A program made the position numbers and the translations under genes. This document shows, piece after piece, positions 20,815 through 31,575 of a stretch of 64,000 nucleotides of DNA. The notes under the pieces were generated by a model. It was not told where the DNA came from. It made no database searches and saw only the letters and a list, made by a program, of their open reading frames with translations. How positions within the stretch are numbered: position 1 is the first letter of the stretch; the number at the start of each line of letters is the position of its first letter. This stretch comes from Parastagonospora avenae f. sp. tritici 18332-5 (taxonomy: Eukaryota; Ascomycota; Dothideomycetes; Pleosporales; Phaeosphaeriaceae), in assembly GCA_022559985.1 (NCBI GenBank), contig JAFJTR010000004.1:1-64000 (forward strand), written 5' to 3'.

Positions 20815-22094
20815 ATGGCTTTCACACCTAGGTATGAGCTCCAGAATAATACTTTGCGAGATTTGAGACTTGCGAATACACGCGAATGCATTTGGAACGA
20901 GCTTTTCTAGACTTCGGATGGAAGAGCTCCAACCTGGCACAGCTGTTCTGCAGGATCTCAGGCCCGAGTCGCGCGAGACCAGCGAACAGACCAGCGAACA
21001 GAAAACTAACTTCCATCAGAGGAGGACGTGGTGGCTTCGGCGACCGTGGAGGACGTGGCGGTGGTGACCGTGGAGGTCGCGGTGGGTTCACTCCCCGTGG
21101 CGGACGCGGTGGCTTCGGCGGCGACCGTGGAGGACGCGGCGGTGGTCGCGGCGGCTTTGGCGACCGCGGCGGACGAGGAGGAAGCCGTGGTGCGCCCCGC
21201 GGTGGACGTGGTGCTCCCCGCGGTGGAGCTCGTGGCGGACGTGGAGGTGCTCGTGGTGGAGCGTATGTTGACCAAGTCCTCACACCACATCTCAAGTCTA
21301 ATGAGCCAACAGCAAGGTCATCGTTGAGCCCCATCGCCACGCCGGTGTCTTCGTCGCCCGCGGAAAGGAGGATCTCCTTGTCACCAAGAACTTGACCCCC
21401 GGCGAGAGCGTCTACGGCGAGAAGCGCATCAGCGTCGGTGCCTCTGCCAACGCAGCAGATGGCGACGACTCCACACCCAGCAGCATCGAGTACCGCGTCT
21501 GGAACCCCTTCCGAAGTAAGCTGGCAGCCGGTATCCTTGGTGGTGTCGACAACATCTACATGGGCCCTGGCAGCAAGGTCCTGTACCTCGGTGCCGCCTC
21601 CGGTACCAGTGTTTCCCACGTTGCTGATATCGTCGGACCCGAGGGAACCGTCTTCGCTGTTGAATTCTCGCACCGCTCCGGACGTGATCTGATCAACATG
21701 GCCACACACCGCACAAACGTTATCCCCATCGTCGAGGATGCGCGTCACCCTCTCAAGTACCGCATGCTCGTTGGCATGGTTGACTGCATCTTTGCTGATG
21801 TTGCGCAACCCGATCAGGCCCGTATTGTTGGTCTGAATGGTACGTTACAAACACACCTATGCCCTCGTTCTTCACTAACACGTCAAAGCTGGTCTCTTCC
21901 TCAAGGTTGGCGGTGGTATTGTCATCTCCATCAAGGCCAATTGTATCGACTCGACCGCCGCACCCGAAGCCGTCTTCGCACAAGAAGTTACCAAGCTAAG
22001 GGAAATGGGCATCAAGCCCAAGGAGCAGCTGACGCTTGAGCCCTTCGAGCGTGACCACGCCATGGTTGTCGGTGTATACGAGCGGGCGAAATAG
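20815..22094 (+). CDS. nop1: fibrillarin, box C/D snoRNP 2'-O-methyltransferase
   Basis: Four exons, 20815-20831, 21020-21262, 21313-21839 and 21889-22094, give 330 residues. After MAFTPR the second exon is entirely a GAR domain (repeated RGGRGGF, GDRGG, PRGGRG). Then comes the methyltransferase: KVIVEPHRHAGVFVARGK, KNLTPGESVYGEKR, YRVWNPFRSKLAAGI, the SAM-binding block VLYLGAASGTSVSHVADI, VFAVEFSHRSGRDL, VDCIFADVAQPDQARI and LKVGGGIVISIKANCID, ending VVGVYERAK. It methylates pre-rRNA riboses guided by box C/D RNAs in the nucleolus. Branch-site-like CTAAC precedes the first and third acceptors. Intron 1 is 188 bp and the others about 50 bp. I found no convincing snoRNA inside these introns. 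Confidence 0.97.
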
Positions 22095-22608
22095 ATGCGC
22101 CTTGTTGAATTGGATTATTTCACGATGCATGGGAACGCGTATCATATACCTGTACTTTCGAACCATGAGGACATTTGGCGTTTTCCGGCGCCCGGTGGAT
22201 ATCGGTATTACTTGTTTTGAATCGATTTTGATAAAAGATGATCAATGCTATTTTCTCGCTACTGTCACATCATGCCTTGCATCACTTGTCGATACCTTTA
22301 TTCTACATTACCTTCTGAGTCGCAGCCCATCCTCTCCCCGTCCTGCGCTACGGATGATCCTTCATCGCCGCAATGAAATCACATCGCACGCTTTGGATGT
22401 TATCGTTGAACCCATATCGGCCCAACTGTTTGATCCCGGGACTCGTAAACGGCAGCGCTTTTCCGCGACAATTCAAGCTCCTGGGTTCTCATCAGCTGCT
22501 CTTCTCCCTCATCAAGCGTATTGGCGACTTACGTGTAAATAGTACAAAACGTGCCCCAATCTGGACCTGTGGAGCTAATCGTTCTCGCATAAGGTTTGGC
22601 GAAGTTAT
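22095..22608. other. 3' region of fibrillarin and downstream remnant
   Basis: No complete gene. Read on the minus strand, 22520-22600 contains a segment (DNFAKPYARTISS then GPDWGTFCTIYT) that looks like the second exon of the small secreted protein ending at 22609, but it is out of frame with it. The rest is the fibrillarin 3' flank. Confidence 0.45.
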
Positions 22609-22812
22609 CTAGCTGATGTCAGGTACGAAATGGGAGATCAGAGGGCAAGGCGCACGGCAGTCCGAGACAGTGATCTGCATGTTCGCGCAAGTACCGCGCC
22701 AGGATGAATCGGTGCAGACGTAGAGGTTCGTGTTCGGATTTAAGACCGCTGGAACTGCGGCAGCGATGACGGTCGTGGCGAGTGACAGTGCGAGGAGGAG
22801 TGAGAGGTGCAT
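22609..22812 (-). CDS. small secreted cysteine-containing protein, possibly frame-broken
   Basis: The 67-residue open frame begins with a clear signal peptide (MHLSLLLALSLATTVIAAA). A mature part follows with NTNLYVCTDSSWRGTC, NMQITVSDC and a Pro/Cys-rich end, four Cys in all. The pattern resembles fungal small secreted proteins of the type YVCTDxxWxGTCxNM...DC. Those normally continue with LPxDFN...ISSxGPDxGTxCTxYT. That continuation (ISSTGPDWGTFCTIYT) can be read just downstream on the same strand at about 22530-22575. A putative 18-bp gap cannot be a normal intron, and the frames disagree by one base around the CGTGCGCC at 22650. The gene is therefore either truncated or a recent frameshift pseudogene. 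It is an effector-like candidate only by size and secretion. Confidence 0.5.
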   Translation of the reverse strand: MHLSLLLALSLATTVIAAAVPAVLNPNTNLYVCTDSSWRGTCANMQITVSDCRAPCPLISHFVPDIS

Positions 22813-22967
22813 CGCGACGGTATGGTCTCTTGGAGAGACTGAGAAGATGAAGAGGTGTTTTTGCCATCATGATCTATTGACAGTGGTAGACCCTTGCTCC
22901 ACGTGCATTCCGATGGGTTTGTGCTACCTACTGGACCACCCCCGACTTCACTCCCTTTAATGCATGT

Positions 22968-23901
22968 TCAAGCGCCCAGGACCACCCAGCGTCTCGCACG
23001 CATAGCCTCTCGCTCTTCGGGCGAAGAATGCCACGGGGCGTAGAACGACAGCATGAATAGAATGAAGGATAATGCGACGCCAGCGAACTCGGCCTGTTAG
23101 CTCTCTTCTGTTTTGGGCTGGGAGAGAAGACGTACGAAAACAAGCACAATCCACCGGTGCGCATGTAGGCCATCGGACGTAACATACCATACCATTGTGG
23201 CAGCTGCACTTCCCTACAGCGCTAGGAGCGCTATGCATGTCTTCTTGGTCGTTGTGTCGGGCAGGTCGATGGCAAACAGTTCGGTCCAACGGACGGCGCC
23301 CATGATGTACATGATTACAGTGATCTAGTATCTGCAGTCAGCTCTACATTCGCGTGGTGTCCTTCACTGAACATACAGGTACACCAAGGCCAAGCGCCCA
23401 GCCCAAGTCTCTGCCGCCGTCGTCCAAGTTGTGCGCTACGATGATGGCGCATACAATGTATGTGAGTAGACCAGCGGCGATTATAGAGCTCACAATGTCC
23501 TGCTCGATGATATTTGGAATCTCACCCCTGAGCATCTCTACAACGAGCCTTGGCGAAGGGTGGTAAGATGTGAAGGCAATAGTCGGAGGTGCTGTACGAC
23601 GAGAAACGATCGAAGCGTCTACATCCGGTCGCAATCTTGCAGATGTATAGATCACCGAGCTTAGCGATGAGTTTCGCCCTGACCTAGGGGTAACGCCTGA
23701 GGTGGCCGAATTTGTCGGCGATCGTGAGCTGGATGCAACGACTCTAGTGTCTGAACTGGGACCTGACCGTGAAGATGCGTACGTAGAGCTTCGCGCTGAA
23801 CTCGGAGTTTTGACCCTGTCATCTTGCGGTGCCGGTGTTGGTGATGTGACCATGATGCTTGGGATCGAGGAATCTGAGACGGTGCGACTGCGTCGATACA
23901 T
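22968..23901 (-). pseudogene. multi-pass membrane protein gene with one in-frame stop
   Basis: Three exons can be joined in phase: 23901-23377, 23324-23193 and 23093-22968 (261 codons). The N-terminal 100 residues are Ser/Thr/Arg-rich and probably cytosolic (PSSARSSTYASSRSGPSS). Hydrophobic segments follow: IVSSIIAAGLLTYIVCAII and GWALGLGVP in exon 1, ITVIMYIMGAV and the TCIALLAL region in exon 2, and AGVALSFILFMLSFYAPW in exon 3. The tail is charged (SPEEREAMRARRW). Codon 212 is TAG (23214-23216), where the frame otherwise runs through LLAL-GSAAATM to a good donor. I see no alternative splice that skips it with a normal intron length. It is a four-helix-type membrane protein of unknown function, interrupted by one nonsense codon. 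Confidence 0.55.
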
Positions 23902-24948
23902 GGTGAAAACGAAAGAGCTGGAGATGATGGCGATAATGGAACGGATGTAGTTTGTAGTGCTAGCCGGAGTAACGCAGCAGTGATACTTGATCGCCGAAGT
24001 GATCGTGGTGTGGAGGATTAATTCTCTAAGAGCCTCCGAATCTGACCTCAGCAGCAGCCTGCAACACTAACTATGGTGACCTTCAGGCGATCTAGCTCCC
24101 TCGTCTTCTTCAGCTCCTCCTTCGGAACGGGTCTTGGCCGTTTAAAAAGTTTCTCTCGTTTTGCTCTTTGTGGACTGTGATGCACTCATCGATGTTTTTT
24201 GGTCACAACGATCAGTGAAGATACCCGGGCATAGCGATCAGTAAAGATATTGGCGATGGGATGTTGTGTAATTAGTCGCACAACCTTGATTGATTCAGCA
24301 GTCAGCAAAGCACCTACCAGTTTCACTGTCTCTTTCGTGGTTTCCAAAGTATTTCGAGAGTGGAGGTGCAATCATGTTCTCGAGCTGCTCTTACTCAGCA
24401 CAGTGAGATTCAACGGGACTGACTCCAAAATATTCGCGCATTTCGGCTCTTGAAACCCATAATGGCCACTCTTGAAAACTCTCAACTTTGTGCCGAGAAT
24501 CCCGAACTTGATCTGGATGATTTGTGCTTGCCGGGGCCCATTATGCTGAGATAGGCGCTCTCTTGAACTATTGTATCGTTGCTGGCGAGGGGTGCACCAA
24601 GCAGAATTGTGCTATATATCGTACATTACTCGCTTCTACTGTCGCCAGTCGCCAGACAATTCCACGTGTTGATATGCCTTCATTAGGCGTGACTCTTGGC
24701 GTGGCGATGGTCAGCAGCAGATCTGCACTGTCAACGAAGAGGGTTGTTTGCCGCGAAGAATAAGCTTAGGCGCGAGCTCGGTTTAATGCATATGCGACTG
24801 ATGTCGAAAGAGGCTCACCTCAACACTTTGCGTGACGGTGAGTTATTGATGTGACGTCAGAGCAACATCGCCTCAGCTTGATAAGGTATACACCTGCCTG
24901 CTCCAACAACTTTCCCCGAGCCCAATCCGCTAAAGTAATTCACCAAGA
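23902..24948. promoter_or_regulatory. divergent intergenic region, membrane-protein gene and SDR
   Basis: No gene is recognised in 1.05 kb. The left part is the promoter of the minus-strand membrane-protein gene and the right part that of the dehydrogenase, with a CRE site close to its start. Confidence 0.45.
24852..24859 (+). promoter_or_regulatory. CRE/ATF-type bZIP site
   Basis: Perfect palindrome TGACGTCA, 90 bp upstream of the dehydrogenase ATG at 24949. In fungi such sites bind ATF/CREB-type bZIP factors linked to stress responses. Regulation of this gene by one is an inference. Confidence 0.5.
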
Positions 24949-25900
24949 ATGGCTCCAATTAACGTAGAGACCGCCGCTAGGAACATCATCGTCTCTGGTG
25001 GAGCCCGTGGCATTGGAAGAGCGCTCAGCCGCATGTTCCTGGAGGCTGGCCACAAGGTATACATTTTCGACATTGACGAGGACGAGCTGCAGCACACCAC
25101 CAAAGTCCATTTGAAGAAGTACTGCGACGAGAAGAAGCTAGAGTCGGCAATCTGCGACCTTCGCGACGTGAAGGATATTCGTGCTAAAGTCAAGGAGGCG
25201 GCCAAGTTTTTCGACAATAACCTGGACGTCCTGATCAACAATGGAGGTATTGCGTCGCCCCAGTGGAAAGATGGCAAGACGATGGAGGACGAAAACACGT
25301 TTGAGGAGTGGCAAGCCTACATTGACACCAACCTCACTGGTCCCTTCGCAATGAGCCAAGCATGCATCCCGTTCATGAAGTCAAGACAAGCCGACGCGAC
25401 GTCAGGCGCTCAGAAAATTTACGGATCAGGTCCATGTATCATACACATTGGATCTTTCCGCGCACACCAGTCCGACCCGAACCAGGAAGGATACGCATCG
25501 AGTAAGGCTGGCCAGCTCGGCTTGATGCACTCCATGGCCATCAGCTTGGGACCACTGGGTATCCGGGTCAACCTGATCGCGCCTGGCAGGATCAAGGTCG
25601 CTCACGAGAGTAAAGAGGGTATGGAGTCAACACGCGAGGTCTATGTTCGCGTGGCTAACGACAACAGGTGATGAGAAGGGCACAGACTGGGCAGGCCAGG
25701 TTAGCGAGAAGGATGTCGACGACCATCCGACTAACCGAGCGGGAAGGCCCAAGGACATTGCTGATGCGGCTCTGTATCTCATCGATGCAGGCTTCATTAC
25801 AGGTATGTTTCCTTGTTTTGGACTTGTGCACATCAAGCTAATCGGAAATCAAGGCCAGGATATTACGGTGGACGGAGGAGCTCTGAGAAAAAAACATTGA
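24949..25900 (+). CDS. short-chain dehydrogenase/reductase
   Basis: Three exons, 24949-25618, 25668-25802 and 25854-25900, give 283 residues, a typical classical SDR length. Visible family features are the nucleotide-binding SGGARGIG (16-23), acidic FDIDED after strand 2 (which favours NAD over NADP), CDLRD, and NNGG at 97-100 in place of the usual NNAG. The catalytic S169 (HIGSFRA), Y182 and K186 (GYASSKAGQ) are also visible, as is the IRVNLIAPGRI segment. The C-terminus DITVDGGALRKKH matches the conserved end of SDRs. Without splicing the frame would stop after 240 residues, and the two introns restore the missing end. The substrate is unknown. A CRE site sits in the promoter. Confidence 0.92.
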
Positions 25901-26233
25901 TAGAACAGGCGGATATTTAGAGACTGCGAGCCAGTTTAAAACGTGTCTATCGTCTAGGTTGTGATGGTTCTAAAGAGAAGAGCCGAAATCGAAACTCAGG
26001 GTGAAGAATGTTACAATTGCTGACTCATGTCGGATCATCATTTCGCCGACATCGTGACGCATCTAAAAAAAAAGTGACGCCAGCAATAATGGGCGGGCTC
26101 GGCCCACAAAGCGCGTTCGATGTTTGCGACTGTAGACATTGCTTCTCGAATTGATAGCTTTTGCTCAAACGGCGCTTCAGTCCTTGCATTGATCGCCACA
26201 GTTCACCATTGCGACTGATAGTGCCTCCTTCGA
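25901..26233. other. short intergenic region
   Basis: 333 bp between the SDR stop and the tRNase Z start, with no gene visible. It must hold the 3' end of one and the promoter of the other. Confidence 0.4.
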
Positions 26234-29200
26234 ATGCACTCACGGTTGGCAGTGCACTCACGGAAGGCCGCCTTAACTCTCCACTCACCCTATAGATATG
26301 CCTTGAAACCCCACCATCTTACTTGCCGTGGTTTCGCGACTACTTCGTGGAAGCTTCGACCCGCCAGAAGTCGCAGCAACCCCGATTCGTCCCAGAGCAC
26401 AAGCAATGCTAGGGAAGCTCCCACACAAGCGCATGAACGCCGAAATCTTTCATCTAAAATAAAACCTGGCGCGCGCAAATCAGGCGAAGATCGCAAACCA
26501 AGCGCTCAAGCAGCAGTCGAAGTTGGACCCTTTGTCTTCCACTCTGCGAACCGGCCGACACACGATTGGGTTCCACTCCTCGAATCTCTTCATAACCGCA
26601 CCGAAGCTGAGCAGGAGCCTAGTATTGAAGTCGTAGAGAAAATCGTGCAAGACGATCGCACCAACATGTCTTCGAGCATCGAGATCCTCACGACGCCGAC
26701 GTCGGACACTCCAGGCACGACACTGGTATTGCGAACAGCTACAAAACACTACGTCTTCGGCAGTCAGGCAGAAGGCACCCAGCGTGCGCTGGTCCAACAG
26801 GGCGCGCGGCTGTTGAAGGCCCAGGACTTTTTCCTTACAGGAAAGGCAGAATGGAAGAACACAGGCGGATTCATGGGCATGATGCTCACATTGGCCGACG
26901 CGAGCTCGAGCTCTTATGAGCAAGCCATGTTGATGGTACAGCAGGCAAGAGACAGGGGTCGCACAGCTTCCGAGCCGGCGAAACACAACTTCAACATATA
27001 CGGGCCGCCCAATCTGAAACACACAATGGGCACTTGTCGACGGTTTATTTTTCGGAAAGGCTTGCCCATCCATGTGACCGAATACGCAGACAAACCCGTT
27101 GTCAAGGATGAGAATGGTGGCATACCACCGACCTGGCAGGATGCGAACATCCAGGTGTGGGCGCTTCCCGTATCGCCAGTACGTCAGCAGCAAGACCCAG
27201 AAGCCGAAGCCGAGCTGGAGGCTCTTCGTCAGGACTTTGATGCGCGACTGAACACATTCGAAGACCACAAGGCCCCGCACAACGAGTCCAAAGAGGATAG
27301 GGACGCGCGATATGACCGCATACGCTCTGCCACGCTCAAGTTCATGTTCAATTCAAATTGGAGCTTCGACACTCTAGTAGAGCGACACATTTCGGAAGTC
27401 CAAATGCCCGCTGCTATCTTCGTTCGGAATCCAGATACCCATGGTTACGAGCCTTATCAAGGGCCCAGACCTGGGGGCTCGGAGCCATTGCCCGACATCA
27501 CTGTCTGGACACGGACACCCTGGCCCGGAGCTACTATCATGGCAATACCGCCTACACAACCTCTGCCGGAATGTCTCTCATATATTGTGCGCACCTTTCC
27601 ATCTCGTGGTACTTTTGACGTCGCACGGGCGAAAGCCTTGGGCGTGAAGCCTGGACCTGACTTTGGAAAATTAACTGCCGGCAAATCTGTGCAGAACGAG
27701 AACGGGGACTGGATAGAACCATCTCAAGTCCTCGGCGCAGATAGGCCAGGTCAAGGAATTGCGATCCTTGAAGTGCCATCTTTGGAGTACCTCGAGGCGG
27801 TTGTGCAGCGCGAAGAGCTGAATAATTCGCAAGTCATGGCAGGTATATGCGCTATTTTGTGGGTCCTGGGACCTAATGTCTCAGGCCATTCTCTTCTCAG
27901 CGAATTCATGGCGAAGCTCAGCAACGTGCAACATATCATATCGTCTCCAGATGTGTCACCCAATCGTATAGCTCATGACTCAGTGGCGTGTCAAGCAACT
28001 CGACTAGGTCAAGTGGATCCAGCCCGATATTCTGTCCCTATACACGACAACTTCACAGTACCACAAGAAGGCCTGTTCTCGAATTCTCAGCGACACAATT
28101 CCTCGATGCCGAAGGGGTCCATTCGCGCAGACAGAGGCTTGAGCTTTACGCTCATGCCCAAATTTACAACAAAGGAAGAGACCAAAACACAAATGTTTAA
28201 GAGTAGTTTGATTGAGCGCGAAACGGACGCGGAAGTGTTGAGATTAGCGGCAGAAGCGCAACAGGCAGTCAAAGATGATCAAGCCAACCAAGAAGCGTGG
28301 AAGCAGCTGCTTGCGCGCCCAGACACTGAAGTCATCACCTTAGGGACCGGCTCTGCTTTGCCATCTAAATATCGAAATGTGTCTGCCACCCTCGTAAGGA
28401 TACCAGGTGTTGGCAACTACCTCTTGGATTGCGGCGAGAACACGTTGGGTCAGCTGTCGAGGGTCTTTGCACCGGAAGAACTGCGGGACATCATCAAGAA
28501 CCTGCGTGTCATCTGGATCAGTCATCTGCATGCTGATCATCACTTGGGCACAACTGGAGTGATTCGAGCATGGTATCATTTGGTTCACAGTGGTGTCCCG
28601 AATAAAGACAAGCCCTCTGCCGCAACCGTGCTCAACAACTCAAATCAATATGGTCTTTCGGTCATATCACACGCTGGTATGTTGCAGTGGCTTTATGAGT
28701 ACTCTTCCGTAGAGGATTTTGGCTACAGCAGAATCCTACCGCTTGAGGTGTCAGCAAACGGGCCTGGGCACGGTTCCTTACTCAACATTCTCAACTCTTT
28801 CAACACGGAGCAGAACTACGACACGACCATCAAGAGACATCAGTATTCGCAGCTGTTTGGGTTTGAAGATATCCAGACTGCGAACGTCGTCCATTGCCAT
28901 GGCGCGATGGCAGTTTGCATCACGTTTCCACGCTCTCCTAAAGATCCTCGAAACGTCAAGCCACTCAAGGTCAGCTACTCGGGAGATTGTAGGCCGTCTA
29001 GGCATTTTGCGAAGATTGGTTGTGATACAACAGTCCTAATTCACGAAGCCACCTTTGATGACGAGCTTCTGGGCGATGCCAAAGCTAAGAAGCATTCCAC
29101 TACCTCTGAAGCACTAGACATTGGCTCGCAAATGAACGCCAAAGCTGTCGTCCTTACACATTTCAGTCAACGCTACCAGAAGATACCTGTATTGGAGACG

Positions 29201-29692
29201 GTAACAGAAGGCGAGCAAGAAGACCCGCTCCTCAGTCACGAAAACACCGCGGAAGAAGACAGCAACGAAAACGACGCTGAAGCCGACCCCACGCTTGAGA
29301 ACCCTGATAATATGGACATCCACCCAACAACGCATCCCTCCTCCACAGTCACACCCAAGGTCGCCACACTTGAACGCCACGCCTCTTCCACGGTTCCCGA
29401 ACTCGGACGCGTCATCAAGGTCCGCAATCCTGACATGAAAGTAGCCATTGCATTCGATTACATGCGCGTCAAGATTGGCGATATCGCTCAGTTGGAGAAG
29501 TTCAACGAGGCGTTGAGTGAATTGCTAGTCAAGGAGGAGGATGAGGCGGAGGCTGTCGGTGCCGAGGAAGGAAAGATCAATAGCAACGGTAAGAAGACTA
29601 GTGGAGACGAGGGAGGAGGCGGTGGGAAGAAGCAAAAGCAGAGTCAAGGGACGCCCAAGGTGCGGAAAATGAAGTCCCAAAGAAATAACTGA
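26234..29692 (+). CDS. trz1: tRNase Z, long form (3' tRNA processing endonuclease)
   Basis: An intron-free gene of 1152 residues, larger than yeast Trz1 (838). It removes 3' trailers from tRNA precursors. The N-terminal 144 residues precede a second Met at 26666 (MSSSIEILTTPTSD), which is where most long tRNase Z proteins begin. This leader is rich in Arg, Ser and His with hardly any acidic residues at its start (MHSRLAVHSRKAALTLHS), like a mitochondrial presequence. The N-half carries the inactive beta-lactamase-like fold (TKHYVFGSQAEGTQRAL). The C-half is the catalytic one: VITLGTGSALPSKYRN, DCGENTLGQL, the metal site SHLHADHHLG (H764, H766, D768, H769), YSGDCRPS, LIHEATFDDE and VLTHFSQRY. 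Acidic and Lys/Gly-rich low-complexity stretches near the end explain the extra length. Confidence 0.95.
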   Translation: MHSRLAVHSRKAALTLHSPYRYALKPHHLTCRGFATTSWKLRPARSRSNPDSSQSTSNAREAPTQAHERRNLSSKIKPGARKSGEDRKPSAQAAVEVGPFVFHSANRPTHDWVPLLESLHNRTEAEQEPSIEVVEKIVQDDRTNMSSSIEILTTPTSDTPGTTLVLRTATKHYVFGSQAEGTQRALVQQGARLLKAQDFFLTGKAEWKNTGGFMGMMLTLADASSSSYEQAMLMVQQARDRGRTASEPAKHNFNIYGPPNLKHTMGTCRRFIFRKGLPIHVTEYADKPVVKDENGGIPPTWQDANIQVWALPVSPVRQQQDPEAEAELEALRQDFDARLNTFEDHKAPHNESKEDRDARYDRIRSATLKFMFNSNWSFDTLVERHISEVQMPAAIFVRNPDTHGYEPYQGPRPGGSEPLPDITVWTRTPWPGATIMAIPPTQPLPECLSYIVRTFPSRGTFDVARAKALGVKPGPDFGKLTAGKSVQNENGDWIEPSQVLGADRPGQGIAILEVPSLEYLEAVVQREELNNSQVMAGICAILWVLGPNVSGHSLLSEFMAKLSNVQHIISSPDVSPNRIAHDSVACQATRLGQVDPARYSVPIHDNFTVPQEGLFSNSQRHNSSMPKGSIRADRGLSFTLMPKFTTKEETKTQMFKSSLIERETDAEVLRLAAEAQQAVKDDQANQEAWKQLLARPDTEVITLGTGSALPSKYRNVSATLVRIPGVGNYLLDCGENTLGQLSRVFAPEELRDIIKNLRVIWISHLHADHHLGTTGVIRAWYHLVHSGVPNKDKPSAATVLNNSNQYGLSVISHAGMLQWLYEYSSVEDFGYSRILPLEVSANGPGHGSLLNILNSFNTEQNYDTTIKRHQYSQLFGFEDIQTANVVHCHGAMAVCITFPRSPKDPRNVKPLKVSYSGDCRPSRHFAKIGCDTTVLIHEATFDDELLGDAKAKKHSTTSEALDIGSQMNAKAVVLTHFSQRYQKIPVLETVTEGEQEDPLLSHENTAEEDSNENDAEADPTLENPDNMDIHPTTHPSSTVTPKVATLERHASSTVPELGRVIKVRNPDMKVAIAFDYMRVKIGDIAQLEKFNEALSELLVKEEDEAEAVGAEEGKINSNGKKTSGDEGGGGGKKQKQSQGTPKVRKMKSQRNN

Positions 29693-30253
29693 GGAGAGGA
29701 GGGAGAAAAGGACTGATTGCATCGAGGCATGTGATCTCGTGTCACATATAGCACGAAGGCAATAGTAAAATTACCACTTCTACAACATCACTGTTATTTA
29801 CTGTCGATGATGATTCACCACCATTCATTGCAAATCCTCGCCTTGTGAATGTTGACCGTGCAGCATGCGTTTGTTCTGAAGGAGCTCTTCAACTCACACT
29901 GGAGCACTACACGGACAGAATATGTGCGGATGTAGGCGTTTTTGAGATTCGAGTCAACACGAGACTTTCTCACTTCTTCAGGAGTTCTGCGAATTGATGG
30001 CTGCCGCGGAGCCTCATGCAAGAGATCCCTTGTTCTGTTTTGCGAGCGAGCAGGCACATGCATCGGCCCAGAGTAATTTTTTTTTGAAGAAAGCACACGA
30101 GCTTAAAAGTAATGCCTTTATGCCAGGGGGGAGAAAGAGACGTGAGCTTCTATGGTGCGAGCAGGTGAGGCTGAGCGAAGATATACGAGGATCCGGAGCC
30201 CATTTCTGGTTTGCGAAGAAAGCAATTTTAGCTGCTTTTTTGTTGCATTTTAG

Positions 30254-31437
30254 AAAAGAAGGTGGACGCGCTCATAGATTGTGGGTTTCGTCCTTTTGAG
30301 ATTGTGAAAAGATCATGAGGAGCCAGCGTTACATGTTTTGGGTACATGCGTATTTCGTTTTGTTCAGCTGCACAAGGAAATACGAAGACTGCTGTAGGTG
30401 GACTGTAGAAAGAGCAGGTCTATATACCCGCCTTCTTATATGTTAACTCATGAAATTTCATTCCAATTGCGGCAATGACACAATAGCGAAAGAGCAAGAT
30501 GCACTTCCTGCCTTCCCAATCCATAACCAAGTCTAGTTCTATATATTTGACTTAAGTACAAGAATCCCTAATAGAAACAGAACGGTGTCAGTGAGTAGTG
30601 CCTGTGTGTTCCGCATGTCTCCGCTGTCATGTAGTGGATGATCCGGCCATGCAGGTTACGGAACGCGCTTAGTAAATTCTATTATTTTTGCCTATGTTGA
30701 TGCCTGTGCCTTGAGAGGTCGAAAGTTTGAGCCGTATAGCAGTCCATTCTGGACTAGTTTTTTGATCTTTTTGTATTTTGTAAGACAACGAGAGTGAAGT
30801 GAAGATAAATGCCAACTCCCACAATTGAGGGATAGAAGGTAGACGCCGGCGGTGGGCGGAGATGAATACTTTGTTTGGACCGTTTTTCTCCAGTCTTTGA
30901 TGTGCTACAGAAGTCGCAATGCTTGTCTCGGCCTGTTTTTCATGTTCGTAAGAGCAAAAAAGACATGAACGTGTTTAACACTGGCGTGCGGGTAGAGATA
31001 TCCAAAATGGTTCTTGCTACATCTTGTCTGAAAACAAGAGAGACCATGAGCAAATACTGTCATGGTTTTTGAAGAAGAGAGCGACGCGCTCATGGCCTCG
31101 AAATCGTCACCTTTTTGAAGCTGATAAGCGAAGGCAAAGGAAGCAGACATATAACAGATGTTGCATTGTTTTGACTTTACATGCAGAAGGTAATGAGTAC
31201 GAAGTCTAGGACTTGGTGAGAGAAGAGTGAGTTTATACTCGTACACAAGAACGTCTGACCACGGGCAGTGATCGTCGCATAGATGCAATAACGTGAGCAT
31301 TTTATAACGCGAGGAGTCCAAGGGGGCAGAGGCGATATGGAATGTAGCATTTCCAGTCTCTGATCTTGGAAGAGGAAAACATCAGCTGCCACTTGATGGG
31401 GGGGGGGGGGTTGGAAAAGAGAGCGATGCGCTCATAT
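30254..31437. repeat. dispersed short motif (ACGCGCTCATRG), three copies
   Basis: Near-identical boxes occur at 30266-30277 (with AGAAAAGAAGGTGG before it), 31084-31095 (GAAGAAGAGAGCG before it) and 31426-31436 (GAAAAGAGAGCG before it). A weaker one lies near 35846. In reverse orientation each would start an ATGAGCGC(A/G)TC... reading frame beginning Met-Ser-Ala-Ser. Whether this is a decayed repeat family or chance is unclear. Confidence 0.5.
31398..31410 (+). repeat. poly-G tract (13 G)
   Basis: An uninterrupted run of 13 G within the repeat island. It is prone to slippage and to assembly error. Confidence 0.9.
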
Positions 31438-31575
31438 GTCTTCAAAAAGAATCATATCTCAGTGTGGGAGGAGAAAAAGGAAATGTATGTACTCGCCCTC
31501 CAGGTCGCCAAGTCATAGGGCGCAGATATCTGTAATTATGATCATTTCAACTTGTAGTTCCGAAATCACTAAATA

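Noticed and set aside
20828..21808. 326-aa minus-strand open frame rich in Pro-Arg
   Set aside because: It is the antisense shadow of the fibrillarin GAR domain and methyltransferase; the repetitive Pro/Arg content comes from the Gly/Arg codons on the other strand.
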